64,000 bases of DNA. Source: Mycobacterium lentiflavum. GTDB taxonomy: Bacteria; Actinomycetota; Actinomycetes; Mycobacteriales; Mycobacteriaceae. The notes beneath the pieces are model-generated. The model did no database searches and was not told the DNA's origin. It was given only the letters and a program-made list of their open reading frames with translations. Position numbers and translations under genes: made by a program. This document shows, piece after piece, positions 1 through 8,839 of the stretch. The DNA lies in assembly GCF_022374895.2 (NCBI RefSeq), contig NZ_CP092423.2, forward strand, positions 2,108,001 to 2,172,000. Direction: 5' to 3'. Every line of letters begins with the position of its first letter. Within the stretch, counting starts at the first letter, position 1.

Positions 1-78
1 GTGTGATTTGTTAATCGGGCAATCCGCTATGTTTCGCGAGACGCTAGCAAATCGGGATGACAGTCAAGGGAGCCAATC

Positions 79-732
79 GTGAAGAAGGTATCGGTGGCGG
101 CAGCTGGTCTGGCGGCAACCACTTTGGTGGTCGGCGTCGCGGTGACGGGGTGCGGCAGCGACAAGTCGTCCAACCCCTCGTCGTCGTCGTCGTCGAAATC
201 GTCGACGACGAGTTCCTCGGCGGCGTCCTCGTCGTCGGCGGCTCCGACGTCGACCAGCGCTGCCGCGCAGGACTACAGCAACCTGCTGCTCAAGGCCACC
301 GACATCGTGGTGCCGGGGGACAGTTTCACCGGACCCAAAACGCGGCAACTGACCGATCCGGCGCCGGGCATCGAGGGTGTGTTCACCAACCAGGCCGGTT
401 CGCGTAGCGTCGTCGACTCGTTGCTGGTGTACCCCGACCCCGGTGCGGCGGACAAGGACCGCGACTCGCTCACCAAGTCCTACACCGACCCGCAGAGCGG
501 CGCCATCAAGGGCGGAACGCCGGCGCCGGTCGACGTGGGCGTCGGCGGCACGATCGTTTCGGGGCCCTCCGCCGACGGCAATAAGGCGAAGACGTCGGTG
601 ATCTTCGGCGAAGGCAAGGTCGTCGCGCTCATCGAGTTCGAAGGTGCGCCCAATGACCCGGTGCCGCCGGAGATCGCGCTCGACGTAGCCCGCAAGCAGG
701 ACGCAGCCATCAAGGCCGGACTGCCCGGGTAG
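79..732 (+). CDS. Mycobacterial lipoprotein, function unknown
   Basis: A 217-residue exported lipoprotein. The N-terminus has a positively charged start, a hydrophobic stretch and a lipobox ending VTGC (Cys about residue 25), followed by a long Ser-rich linker (about residues 29-65) typical of mycobacterial surface lipoproteins. The remaining 150 residues look like one compact globular domain with no catalytic motif I recognise. The GTG start at 79 is chosen because AAGGGAGCC lies just upstream. It is convergent with the cation-efflux operon, so it is probably a single-gene unit. The lipoprotein assignment is firm; the role is unknown. Confidence 0.85.
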   Translation: MKKVSVAAAGLAATTLVVGVAVTGCGSDKSSNPSSSSSSKSSTTSSSAASSSSAAPTSTSAAAQDYSNLLLKATDIVVPGDSFTGPKTRQLTDPAPGIEGVFTNQAGSRSVVDSLLVYPDPGAADKDRDSLTKSYTDPQSGAIKGGTPAPVDVGVGGTIVSGPSADGNKAKTSVIFGEGKVVALIEFEGAPNDPVPPEIALDVARKQDAAIKAGLPG

Positions 733-766
733 GCATCGAATACACTGCGGCGCAGCGTATTTCAGA

Positions 767-1474
767 TCAGCAGCAGCGCTCGCCGCGCCAGGCGGTGCGG
801 CCCTCCCGGATCGCCACGGCGGCAATCACCAATGCCACCACGGGATCTGCCCACGCCCAGTCGAACAGGTAGTTCAGCAGCAGCCCTACCAGCAGCACGC
901 CGGAAAGGTAGGTGCACAGCAGGGTCTGGTTCGAATCCGCGACCGCGCTGGCCGAACCCAGCTCGCGCCCGGCACGGCGCTGCGCGTAGGACAGCAGCGG
1001 CATGACCACCAGCGACACGGCCGCCAAAACGATTCCGGCAGTGGATGATCCAGCGGTCTGGCCGCCGGCCAGGGCACGGATGGATTCGACCGTCACGTAA
1101 ATCGCCAAGGCGAAGAATGACAGCGCAATGACCCGCAATGCCGCGCGTTCGCGGGCCTCGGGGTCATGTCCGGAGAACTGCCAGTAGACGGCGGCGGCCG
1201 AGGAGACTTCGATCACGGAGTCCAGCCCGAACCCGATCAGCGCGGCCGACGAGGCCACCGCCCCGGCCGAGAGCGCGACGATCGCCTCGATGATGTTGTA
1301 GGTGATCGTCGCCGTGACCAGCAGGCGCACCCGTCGCGATAGCACGGCACGCCGTTGCGGCTCAACAAGGCTCGTGGTCTCGGTGCTGCAGCATCCGTCA
1401 TTGCAGCAATCGGCCTGCGGTGCCGAGAGCGGCAGCATGGGGCCAACCTGGCCTGGGGCATCGCTATCGGTCAT
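767..1474 (-). CDS. Cation diffusion facilitator-like heavy-metal transporter
   Basis: A 235-residue membrane protein that probably exports divalent heavy metals. The N-terminus carries a Cys-rich motif (DCCNDGCC, about residues 20-27), a likely soft-metal ligand site. About five to six hydrophobic segments follow, including one with acidic and polar residues (GFGLDSVIEVSSA) in the position of the CDF metal site. The ATG at 1474 overlaps the stop of the upstream cmtR gene as ATGA, which supports translational coupling and this start over longer frames. Seen: Cys motif, membrane segments and coupling. Inferred: Cd/Pb/Zn efflux, from pairing with CmtR. In M. tuberculosis, CmtR is linked to a P-type ATPase (CtpG), so the partner here differs. 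Confidence 0.85.
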   Translation of the reverse strand: MTDSDAPGQVGPMLPLSAPQADCCNDGCCSTETTSLVEPQRRAVLSRRVRLLVTATITYNIIEAIVALSAGAVASSAALIGFGLDSVIEVSSAAAVYWQFSGHDPEARERAALRVIALSFFALAIYVTVESIRALAGGQTAGSSTAGIVLAAVSLVVMPLLSYAQRRAGRELGSASAVADSNQTLLCTYLSGVLLVGLLLNYLFDWAWADPVVALVIAAVAIREGRTAWRGERCC

Positions 1475-1818
1475 CGCGCCGCACCCGTCTTGCCGGCGGC
1501 GGACTCGTTTAGGCACGGCTGGTCGGTGTCTACGGCGAGCACCACCTGAACCAGCTCGCTCAGCGCTCGGGCCAGGTGCGCGTCGGCCAATGCGTAGCGG
1601 ACCTGCCGTCCCTCGTAGCTGGCCACCACCAAGCCGCAACCACGCAGGCACGACAGGTGATTGGACACGTTCGACCGGGTCAGGCCAAGCTTGGATGCCA
1701 ATTCGCCGGGGTAGCGCACGCCGTCGAGCAGCGCCACCAGAATTCGGCATCGCGTCGGATCCGCCAGCGCCCGCCCCAACCGGGCCAGCGCCGATTCTCG
1801 CGTCTCACACGTCAGCAT
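1471..1818 (-). CDS. cmtR: CmtR-type Cd(II)/Pb(II)-sensing ArsR repressor
   Basis: A 115-residue winged-helix metal sensor. It matches from memory M. tuberculosis CmtR (Rv1994c) almost throughout, including the opening MLTCE, the recognition helix (LTRSNVSNHLSCLRGCGLV) and VDTDQPC near the C-terminus. The three CmtR metal ligands Cys57, Cys61 and Cys102 are all present. In this family metal binding releases the repressor from DNA. It is the first gene of a two-gene operon with the efflux protein (ATGA overlap). A perfect inverted repeat lies 8 bp upstream of the start and is the probable operator. ATG at 1818 gives the family length. Confidence 0.93.
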   Translation of the reverse strand: MLTCETRESALARLGRALADPTRCRILVALLDGVRYPGELASKLGLTRSNVSNHLSCLRGCGLVVASYEGRQVRYALADAHLARALSELVQVVLAVDTDQPCLNESAAGKTGAAR

Positions 1819-1826
1819 TGGCAGAA

Positions 1827-1848
1827 CAATACAGCCGTGGCTGTATTG
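1827..1848. promoter_or_regulatory. Probable CmtR operator (perfect inverted repeat)
   Basis: Two 10-bp arms, CAATACAGCC and its complement, are separated by only 2 bp. They sit between the cmtR start (1818) and the stop of the upstream glycosyltransferase (1852). Position and symmetry fit autorepression of the cmtR-efflux operon by a dimeric ArsR protein. Confidence 0.75.
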
Positions 1849-1851
1849 ACG

Positions 1852-3012
1852 CTAGCGCCCCGCGCGGGCGGCCTCTTCCAGGAGATCGGCCGCGCGGCCG
1901 ACGCTTTCGGCCGGCGTGGCCATCAGGGCGGCAATCGCACGGGCGCGGGTGGCGTACTCCGGAGCCAGGATGCAGCGCAGTGCCGCGATCAACGAATCCA
2001 GCGTGGTCGTCCGAAATTCGCCGCCGGAGCCGACTTTCAGCCGTTGCACGGTCTCGGCCCAGACCTGTTGATCGTCGACCCCGAGGCCGAGGATCAACGC
2101 CGGGATGCCGGCCCGCATGCCCGCCGCCGTGGTGCCGGCGCCCCCGTGGTGCACGACCGCGCGGCATGCCGGGAAGACGGTCGCATGGTTGACCTCGCCG
2201 ACGACTTTGACGTGGTCGAAGTGCGCAACGGCGGTGAAGTCATTGGGGCCAGAGCAAATCAGCGCCCGCTCGCCCAACTGTGCGCAAGCCTCGGCGATCA
2301 CCGCGACCGTGTCGGCCGAGGCGACCCGCACGCCGCTACCGAAGCCGAAGTAGATCGGCGGCGTCCCGGCCTTGATCCACGCCAACGCCTCGCCGTCGGC
2401 GTCCGCGCGCAACTCCAAAGTCAAGGAGCCGACGAAGGGACGACGCAGACCCTGTTGGGCCCAGTGCGCGGCGAGCCCGGGGAAGCAGAGCTTGTCGTAG
2501 GCCTGGATCTCCAGCGCGCTCGTTCCCGGTACTTGCACCAGGCCCAGTTCGGCGCGCTGGGCGTCTTCGGCCTCGGCCGCCAGGCCGGCCAGCATGTCGT
2601 TGGTCTGAGCCGCGCCGTCGGGGAAGAAGTGCAGCGCGGCCTGCGGAATGCCGTAGTACTGCGCGACATTGGCGGCCAGTCCCTGCTCGCTCTTGCCCGT
2701 CAGCACCAAGTCGGCCCCGTTCGCCAGTGCCAGCAGCGACGCGCCCCACTGCGCCCAGGCCGCTCGGATCTGATCCATGACCGCGGCCATCATGAGGATC
2801 GGATTCTGCAGTGTCGTGTGCGAGAAATCGTGGTGCTGCGGCGGATCCGGCCCGAACGCGCCGGCGGCGAGCCCCGCCGATTCCACGAAGCCGATCATGT
2901 TGGGCGTGACCGCGATCGAAACGTCGTGACCCCGACGCAGCAGCTCCCTGCCGACGGCCGCAAACGGCTCGACGTCGCCGCGGCTGCCGTAGCCGGCGAG
3001 CGCAAATTTCAC
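1852..3012 (-). CDS. GT-B glycosyltransferase (UGT/GtfA-like, family 1)
   Basis: A 386-residue glycosyltransferase of the two-Rossmann (GT-B) fold. The N-terminus MKFALAGYGSRGDVEPF is the typical acceptor-domain start of mycobacterial lipid glycosyltransferases (Rv1524/Rv1526c type and the GPL glycosyltransferases). The C-terminal domain carries HHGGAGTT (about residues 288-295), the nucleotide-sugar diphosphate-binding motif, and a GLGVDDQ stretch where the family binds the sugar. It likely transfers a sugar to a lipid or peptidolipid at the cytoplasmic membrane. It is divergent from the GAP-like gene at 3200 across an AT-rich promoter region, and a second glycosyltransferase and a deacetylase lie nearby. 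The exact acceptor cannot be told. Confidence 0.85.
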   Translation of the reverse strand: MKFALAGYGSRGDVEPFAAVGRELLRRGHDVSIAVTPNMIGFVESAGLAAGAFGPDPPQHHDFSHTTLQNPILMMAAVMDQIRAAWAQWGASLLALANGADLVLTGKSEQGLAANVAQYYGIPQAALHFFPDGAAQTNDMLAGLAAEAEDAQRAELGLVQVPGTSALEIQAYDKLCFPGLAAHWAQQGLRRPFVGSLTLELRADADGEALAWIKAGTPPIYFGFGSGVRVASADTVAVIAEACAQLGERALICSGPNDFTAVAHFDHVKVVGEVNHATVFPACRAVVHHGGAGTTAAGMRAGIPALILGLGVDDQQVWAETVQRLKVGSGGEFRTTTLDSLIAALRCILAPEYATRARAIAALMATPAESVGRAADLLEEAARAGR

Positions 3013-3199
3013 AGGGCGACCTCACTCGCGAAAATATCTACACGTCGACCGTTCGACCTTGACGGTCGTGGCGCTCGGGCGCAAGCGGGGAACCAACGGC
3101 CGACGCACCCCCGCATTCTTAGTATTTTCATATTTTTCTGCGCTTAACGCCCCCTTTGTGTCGGCACGTCCAGGCGGTTGCAGTAACTTCGGTGCGATC

Positions 3200-3883
3200 A
3201 TGGAAGCTCTTTTGCTGGCGCTTGCCGGTCTGGCCTTCCTCGACTCGCTGAATGTCCTCAACGTGGGCGTCGTCTCAGCCGTCGTCTACGCCAGCCGACT
3301 CGATCGCCGCTCACCGATCCCGGGCGGGCTGAGCTTTATCGCAGGGTTGTTCGCGATCACCACGACGTTCGGCGTCTGCACCGTACTCGGACTGGGAATC
3401 TTGAAACACTCGGTCGACTTCAAAATCACTCCGGCGCTTCACTTTTGGGGCCAGCTAGTGCTTGGCGTCGTGCTGATGTGCCTGGCGTACTTTCCGTTGA
3501 CCGCACAAACCTCGGCGCCGGGTTGGGCGCTGGCGGCCATGCGGCAGCGTCCCTGGCTGCTCGGAATCCTCGGCGCCGCGGTCGGCATCGGGCAGGCACC
3601 GACCTCCATTCCGTACATCACCGGGTTGGCCATGCTCGCCGCGCTGCATCCGCGACCGCCGGCCTGGCCGCTGCTGGTCTACGCCTACTGGACGCTGGCA
3701 CTCACGCCGTCGCTGGTGATCCTGTTTCTCGCCACTCGCAAGACCAAGCGGGCTGTCCGGATACAGCGGGGCATCGTGCGCGGCCTGACTCGCTACGGTC
3801 CGATCTCGGTGCGCATATTATTTCTGGTCGTCGGTGTCGGACTCGTAGCGGATGCTCTGCTGTTCCGCAGCGTCCTGTGGTGA
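3200..3883 (+). CDS. GAP / SfLAP-family membrane protein (glycolipid-addressing)
   Basis: A 227-residue protein with about six hydrophobic segments. The start (MEALLLALAGLAFLDSLNVL) and the conserved N/D/S-containing first helix resemble the GAP/Sap family, known in mycobacteria for moving glycopeptidolipids or sulfolipids to the cell surface. I chose ATG 3200; longer frames back to 3059 run through an AT-rich promoter-like stretch (3115-3140). The stop lies just before the next glycosyltransferase, so the two probably form an operon. A LysE- or CcdA-like exporter is the alternative reading. Confidence 0.7.
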   Translation: MEALLLALAGLAFLDSLNVLNVGVVSAVVYASRLDRRSPIPGGLSFIAGLFAITTTFGVCTVLGLGILKHSVDFKITPALHFWGQLVLGVVLMCLAYFPLTAQTSAPGWALAAMRQRPWLLGILGAAVGIGQAPTSIPYITGLAMLAALHPRPPAWPLLVYAYWTLALTPSLVILFLATRKTKRAVRIQRGIVRGLTRYGPISVRILFLVVGVGLVADALLFRSVLW

Positions 3884-3938
3884 GGCTAGCTTGAGCGGTG
3901 AGAACAGCGATGGGGATACGGGCATTGAGATAAACCAG

Positions 3939-5042
3939 ATGACGTCCCGGCCGATACGAATTCTGACCATCGGGAACGCCCCGGCGGGACCCAACAGCCG
4001 CGGCGGCATGGCGACGATGATGCGCCTGCTAGTCGAGGACAGCGACCCACGGTTCCGCGTTCGCATGATTCCCACCTACAACGACGCATCGCTGCCGGTG
4101 CGGCTGTGGACCGGCATCACGGGCATGCTCAAAGCGTCGGCCCTGCTGTTGTTCGGCTTGGTCGACGTCTTCCATGTGCACTATTCCTGGCGCGGCAGCA
4201 TTGTGCGTAAGGCCGTCCCGCTTTTCGTCGCTCGGCTGCGCGGTGTGCCGACCATCGTCCACGGCCACACCACGCAGTTCTTCCCCTGGCTCGAGGAGCT
4301 GCCGCGGCCGTTGGGCCGCGCCGTGCGCCTGGCCTTGCGCGCTGACTATTCGGCGGTGCTCGGCCAATTCCACGTGCAGGAGTCATGTGCGAGCCTGGGC
4401 TTCGATGAATCCCGCACTCGAGTGCTGTACAACCCCGTGGTCGTGCCCGCTGTCGCACCCTCGCCGCGGACCGCGCAACCGGTACGGGCGGTGGCGTTGG
4501 GCAAGCTAGGCGAGAACAAAGGCACCTACGACCTAGTTCGCGCTATTAACATGCTGCCCAACGAGATTCGTGCCAACTTGCGAGTTACCGTGGCCGGTGA
4601 CGGCGAAGTGGAGGAGGTGCGCGACATCGTTCGCGCCGACGGACTAGGTGACACCGTCGATGTCGTCGGTTGGGTCGGGCCCGAGGAGAGGGACCGGCTG
4701 CTAGCCGAGTCGGCGATCTTTTTGTTGCCCAGCTACAGCGAGGGGCTGCCGATGGCAGTGCTCGAGGCGATGGCCACCGGCGTGGTGGTGGTGACCACCG
4801 CTGTGGGCGCCATACCCGAGGTGGTGACCGACGGGGTGAGTGGTGTGCTGATCGAGCCCGGCAAGCCCGAGCAGCTGGCGGCAGCGCTGCAGTCCCTGAT
4901 CGTCGACGTCGAGCTACGCAATCGCCTCGCGGCGGCAGCATATCAGCGCGCCCGCGAGTTCGACGTCGCTCATTGGCGGGACGCATTGCACGAATTGTGG
5001 CTTGCCGCCGCGTCGATCCGGCGTCCGGCGGTGAGTCGCTAG
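3939..5042 (+). CDS. GT4-family glycosyltransferase
   Basis: A GT-B glycosyltransferase of about 367 residues. It opens IRILTIGNAPAGPNSRGGMA, the usual N-terminal strand and Gly-rich loop, and has LLPSYSEGLPMAVLEAMATG near residue 260. The latter is the GT4 (EX7E) signature that binds the sugar-nucleotide donor. The start is uncertain: ATG 3939 begins the conserved fold, while TTG 3891 sits behind GTGAGG and would add 16 residues. It probably acts on a polyprenyl- or lipid-linked saccharide together with the neighbouring GAP protein. Its TAG stop and that of the convergent deacetylase share one CTAG at 5039-5042. Confidence 0.85.
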   Translation: MTSRPIRILTIGNAPAGPNSRGGMATMMRLLVEDSDPRFRVRMIPTYNDASLPVRLWTGITGMLKASALLLFGLVDVFHVHYSWRGSIVRKAVPLFVARLRGVPTIVHGHTTQFFPWLEELPRPLGRAVRLALRADYSAVLGQFHVQESCASLGFDESRTRVLYNPVVVPAVAPSPRTAQPVRAVALGKLGENKGTYDLVRAINMLPNEIRANLRVTVAGDGEVEEVRDIVRADGLGDTVDVVGWVGPEERDRLLAESAIFLLPSYSEGLPMAVLEAMATGVVVVTTAVGAIPEVVTDGVSGVLIEPGKPEQLAAALQSLIVDVELRNRLAAAAYQRAREFDVAHWRDALHELWLAAASIRRPAVSR

Positions 5043-6073
5043 CGGCCGGGCAGGCCGCCCGACACCATCAGCCGGAAGTAATCGAAAGACGTGTCGCTGC
5101 CCACGGGTAGCCGCGGCAACGCCATGGGGTCGCAGCGGCGGTCGGCGAATCCGTACCTGGTCGACAACGCCCAGCGCACGCCGCGGCCGCGCAGCACCTC
5201 CTGGGCGCGTGCGTCGAAATCTTGCGGCCGCCCATTGGGGTAGGCGAAAACCTTTGGTGCCCGGCCGGTCTCACGTTCGACCATGTCGCAGGAATCCGTG
5301 ATTTCTTGCGCGACCTTGTCGTCGGTACAGCGGGAAAGGATCGGGTGCGACACCGTGTGCGGGTAAAGCGTCACCAGGCCGTCGCTGACCATTTCGCGTG
5401 CTTCGTCCCAGGACAACATGCGGAACGGGCCGCCATCGCCGCCGTCGCGCTCGCCCAAGGCCTCCAGAACCTCGCTGAGCACCGTGATCCGATGTGCGTC
5501 CGGCAGGTCTTTCATCCGCGCCGCCGCCGACCCGTAAACCTTCCCGCGGTTGGCGTCCCCTTCGAGCGAACAAATGCCCAAGCCCAATGCCGCCAGGTCG
5601 ACTTCAGTCGCGGCAGTGCCGGCGATCGCCAGCCATAGCCGGTCGGGCCATAAGGTCTCCTCGGTGCCCATGGGCCCGGTCGCGAGGAACACCGCGGCGG
5701 GCAGTCCCAGCTCGCGTAATACCGGGACCGCGTGCGTGAGGAGGTTGCGAGTGCCGTCGTCGAAGGTGATCGTCAACGCGCGCGGCGGCAACGTTGCCGC
5801 CGCAAGCCGATTTAGGGCGTCCTCGAGTGGCAGGACGTTGAAGTGCTCGCGGATGTACTCGAGTTGTCTCCGGTATGTCGCCGCATCGAGTACGTGCCAG
5901 CAGGCCGGCGACAGTGTCTCGTCCTCCACGCCGTGAAACATCACGATCCCCAACACATCGCGGTGTAGTCGCCGCGCAAGCGCGGGAACACCGACGGCGC
6001 AGAGCAGTCGGGCTGCCATGTTTTTGACCGCCACGCGCGCCGCGGGTGAGACGAGGTTGCTCAGGTGTGTCAT
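5039..6073 (-). CDS. Polysaccharide deacetylase (NodB homology)
   Basis: A 344-residue carbohydrate esterase 4 protein. A central NodB domain carries TFDDGT (about residues 105-110), the catalytic-base/metal Asp motif. Further on PHTVSHP supplies the HxxxH metal ligands and VFAYPNGRP matches the later family motif. An N-terminal segment of about 35 residues is hydrophobic and basic and may be a membrane anchor. It likely removes N-acetyl groups from a cell-envelope saccharide. ATG 6073 is preferred over two TTG codons just upstream. It is convergent with the glycosyltransferase at 3939, overlapping by 4 bp. Confidence 0.85.
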   Translation of the reverse strand: MTHLSNLVSPAARVAVKNMAARLLCAVGVPALARRLHRDVLGIVMFHGVEDETLSPACWHVLDAATYRRQLEYIREHFNVLPLEDALNRLAAATLPPRALTITFDDGTRNLLTHAVPVLRELGLPAAVFLATGPMGTEETLWPDRLWLAIAGTAATEVDLAALGLGICSLEGDANRGKVYGSAAARMKDLPDAHRITVLSEVLEALGERDGGDGGPFRMLSWDEAREMVSDGLVTLYPHTVSHPILSRCTDDKVAQEITDSCDMVERETGRAPKVFAYPNGRPQDFDARAQEVLRGRGVRWALSTRYGFADRRCDPMALPRLPVGSDTSFDYFRLMVSGGLPGR

Positions 6074-6198
6074 CAACAAGGGAACTCTAGCGATTCCGGC
6101 CGATCCGGCGCGGCAACTCGTACCGTTGACTTTTGCTACAGCCTGCCGTGAGTATCGCCGTTTGCCTATAGTTCACCTAGAAGTTCGGGGGTGATCCT

Positions 6199-6543
6199 AT
6201 GCTCGGTTCCATGAAAACAGCACTCGCGGCGTCTCTCATCGCCCTGCCCGCACTGCTGTGTTCAGTGCCGGCAGTGGCCAACGCTGACCCGGAGAATACG
6301 CCCGACTACATCAACTACCTGGACCAGAACAACATTCATTACTCCAGCCGCGAGACGATCGTCCATGTGGGCACGAATCTGTGCAACGAGCTGCGCAACA
6401 ACCTCGTCTCGCCGGAACAGGCCCTGCAGCGGATTCAGAACCTGGGGTACAGCCAGCAGCAGACCAAGATGATCGCCTTCGCCGCGGTCGAGGCGTTCTG
6501 CCCGGACATGGATCTGGACGCCAAAAACGCGCCCAAGTCCTAG
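6199..6543 (+). CDS. Small secreted DUF732 protein
   Basis: A 114-residue exported protein. The first 30 residues form a Sec signal peptide (SLIALPALLCSVPAVANA, cut after ANA). The mature part has the DUF732 pattern: a short helix pair with NLCNEL and EAFCP, whose two cysteines likely form a disulfide, and a glycine-containing turn (LGYSQQQ). The family is common in mycobacterial culture filtrate; its function is unknown. GGGGGTGATCCT precedes the ATG at 6199; ATG 6211 is an alternative start that leaves the signal peptide intact. Confidence 0.85.
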   Translation: MLGSMKTALAASLIALPALLCSVPAVANADPENTPDYINYLDQNNIHYSSRETIVHVGTNLCNELRNNLVSPEQALQRIQNLGYSQQQTKMIAFAAVEAFCPDMDLDAKNAPKS

Positions 6544-6790
6544 GCCGGTCACACCCGGTCCGGGATAGTTCTTGGCATTTCGCGCCGTCAGCCGTCTCTT
6601 TTGGTGACGGTGATGTTATTTGCTTGAAAGTTTGCTGAGCGCGCCAGCGTGGCCATGGCGTCTGTGTTGGGCGTCCGCCCGGCCGCACCCATCCCAATAA
6701 CCCTGCGGGGGAAGCGGATACCGGAGCTGCCGTCGACCGGCGGGCAGAACTTGATCCTCAAACGACGGCCCGGCTGGGTATGGTGAGCCC

Positions 6791-8770
6791 GTGGAGGGAA
6801 GGGAGTTCGGTCGCTACCGGCTCGTCGAGTTGTTGGGCCGCGGCGACCTGGGGGAGGTGTGGCGCGCGCATGACACCGAGACCGCCAATCGCACAGCCGC
6901 GATCAAGCTGCTCCCACCCCAGCTGGCTGCCGATCCCGCGATCGTGGAACAGTTCCGCCGGGAAGCGGCCGCGGCGGCACGACTGAACAACCCACACATC
7001 GTTCCCATCAACGACTACGGCGAAATCGGCGAGCAGCTCTACATCGACATGGAGCTCATCGACGGGCGCAACCTGCAAGAGGTGTTGGCGGACGGGCCGA
7101 TCGAGCCGGCTCGTGCGGTGCGCATCATCGGGCAGGTGGCCGACGCGCTGCACGCCGTGCACGAGATCGGCCTGGTCCATGGTGATGTCAAACCCTCCAA
7201 CATCCTGATTGATCGCGACGACTTCGCTTACCTCGTCGACCTGGGGATCGCGCGGTTGGCGCCGTGGTACGAGACGCGATTGACGAACTCCGACAACGAG
7301 GTCGTCAGTTGGCATTACATGGCTCCCGAGCGATCCGGGGCTCGCGAGGCCGACGCCCGCGCCGACATCTACTCGCTGGCGTGTGTGCTCTACGAATGCC
7401 TGACCGGACAGCCGCCCTTCGCCGGGGATACCTGGCTGTTCGCCGCGCACCTGAGCACCCCGCCGCCGCGACCGTCCGTCACCCGACCAGGTGTGCCCCC
7501 GCGCCTCGACGACGTCATCGCCACTGGCATGGCCAAAGACCCCGCCAACCGGTATGCCACCACCCTTGCGCTGGCCGACGCCGCTAACGACGTCATCGCC
7601 GGTACCACCCGGGCACCAGTCCGGGCCAGACACGCGGCACCCGATGGGTACGAACAACCCGTGCCCCCACCGCAGCCGGAGCCTTACCCCGCCGCGAACG
7701 GGAATCTCGTGCAGCCGGCACCGCCCATCAGCTCGTATCTGGCTGACCCGCCGCCACCGGTGACCTCGTATCTCGCGGTCGAAGCAGCACCCGCCGACGA
7801 ACCGTCCGATCTGGAACCGTTCAGGCAACCGTGGCCCGACGACGCCGACACCCCGCCGCGGCGCCTGTGGTGGCGACGACCGGTCATCGTGGTTCCAGCC
7901 GCGCTGGCGACGGTGGCCGCCGTCGTGCTCGCCTTCGTCGTCATCGTCGGACAGTTCGAGACCGATCACGACAAGCAGCCCAATCAACATCGCGATCCCT
8001 CCTACGGTGCCCAGGTCACGTTGCCGTTCAACGGGCTTGGCCACCCCGCGGATGTCGAGGTCGACCCCGCCGGCAACATCTACGTCGCCGACGACATCAA
8101 CAACCGGGTGCTCAAACTGGCGCCGGGCTCCAACACCGCGATCGAACTTCCCTTCACCGGCCTCAACTCGCCCCAGGGTGTGGCCGGGGATGGCGCCGGA
8201 AACCTGTATGTCGCCGACACCAACAACAATCGGGTGCTCAAGTTGGCGGCCGGCTCGAGCACCCAGACCGTGCTGCCGTTCACCGGCCTGCACCGGCCCC
8301 AGGGGGTGGCGACGGACGAAGCAGGCGCTCTCTATCTCGCCGACACCGACGCCAATCGCGTGCTGGAGCTGCCCGCAGGCGCGAGCACCCCGATCGAGCT
8401 GCCGTTGACCGGCCTCAACTCACCCGAGGGGGTGGGGCTCGACAAGGCGCGCAATGTCTACATCGCCGACTCGGGCAACAGCCGGGTGGTGAAGCTGGAG
8501 GCGGACTCAAACCGCCAAAGCGTGGTGCCGTTCAGCGGCCTGTTCACCCCGGGCGACCCCAGCGGTGTCGCGGTGGACAGCGGGGGCGACATCTTCGTCA
8601 CCGACTACAGCGACAACCGGGTGCTGAAAATGGAAGCCGGGTCGGGGCGGCAGAGCGTGCTGCCCTTCGTTGGGCTCAACCACCCCAGCGGTATCGCGGT
8701 GGACAAGGCCGTCAACCTGTTTGTCACGGACTACACCGGCGACCGGGTCGTCAAGCTGCCCGCGAAGTGA
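6791..8770 (+). CDS. PknD-like Ser/Thr kinase with extracellular NHL beta-propeller
   Basis: A 659-residue receptor kinase, close to the length of M. tuberculosis PknD. Residues 8-270 are a kinase domain with a Gly-rich loop (LLGRGDLGEV) and Lys39. A Pro-rich linker follows, then one transmembrane segment (about 362-388). Residues 405-657 hold six NHL repeats (for example VTLPFNGLGHPADVEVD), the extracellular propeller. Oddities: the catalytic loop reads HGDVKPSN (130-137) instead of HRDxKxxN, and the Mg motif is DLG (150-152) instead of DFG. The activation segment also lacks the usual Thr-rich GT motif before APE. It is therefore a non-RD kinase that may not autophosphorylate in the PknD way. 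GTG 6791 follows GGTGAGC. Confidence 0.9.
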   Translation: MEGREFGRYRLVELLGRGDLGEVWRAHDTETANRTAAIKLLPPQLAADPAIVEQFRREAAAAARLNNPHIVPINDYGEIGEQLYIDMELIDGRNLQEVLADGPIEPARAVRIIGQVADALHAVHEIGLVHGDVKPSNILIDRDDFAYLVDLGIARLAPWYETRLTNSDNEVVSWHYMAPERSGAREADARADIYSLACVLYECLTGQPPFAGDTWLFAAHLSTPPPRPSVTRPGVPPRLDDVIATGMAKDPANRYATTLALADAANDVIAGTTRAPVRARHAAPDGYEQPVPPPQPEPYPAANGNLVQPAPPISSYLADPPPPVTSYLAVEAAPADEPSDLEPFRQPWPDDADTPPRRLWWRRPVIVVPAALATVAAVVLAFVVIVGQFETDHDKQPNQHRDPSYGAQVTLPFNGLGHPADVEVDPAGNIYVADDINNRVLKLAPGSNTAIELPFTGLNSPQGVAGDGAGNLYVADTNNNRVLKLAAGSSTQTVLPFTGLHRPQGVATDEAGALYLADTDANRVLELPAGASTPIELPLTGLNSPEGVGLDKARNVYIADSGNSRVVKLEADSNRQSVVPFSGLFTPGDPSGVAVDSGGDIFVTDYSDNRVLKMEAGSGRQSVLPFVGLNHPSGIAVDKAVNLFVTDYTGDRVVKLPAK

Positions 8771-8839
8771 TGCACCCGGCGAGCGAAGAGTTGGCCAAGT
8801 GCTCACATGGCGTAAACCCGCTCATGGCACGGTGACCGC

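Noticed and set aside
767..1750. A 327-codon frame for the cation exporter running through cmtR
   Set aside because: Its first 92 codons are antisense-like, Arg-rich sequence over the cmtR coding region. The ATG at 1474 overlapping the cmtR stop is the natural start.
1302..3147. Long plus-strand frames opposite cmtR and the glycosyltransferase
   Set aside because: They are shadows of strong minus-strand genes; composition is Arg/Gln/His-rich with no family features.
6758..8293. A 511-codon minus-strand frame opposite the kinase
   Set aside because: Mirror frame of a clear PknD-like gene; the Gly/Val/Arg-rich protein has no motif.
8003..8767. DNA-level repeats in the kinase C-terminal half as a tandem-repeat locus
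   Set aside because: They reflect the six NHL protein repeats and are divergent in DNA, not a variable-number locus.
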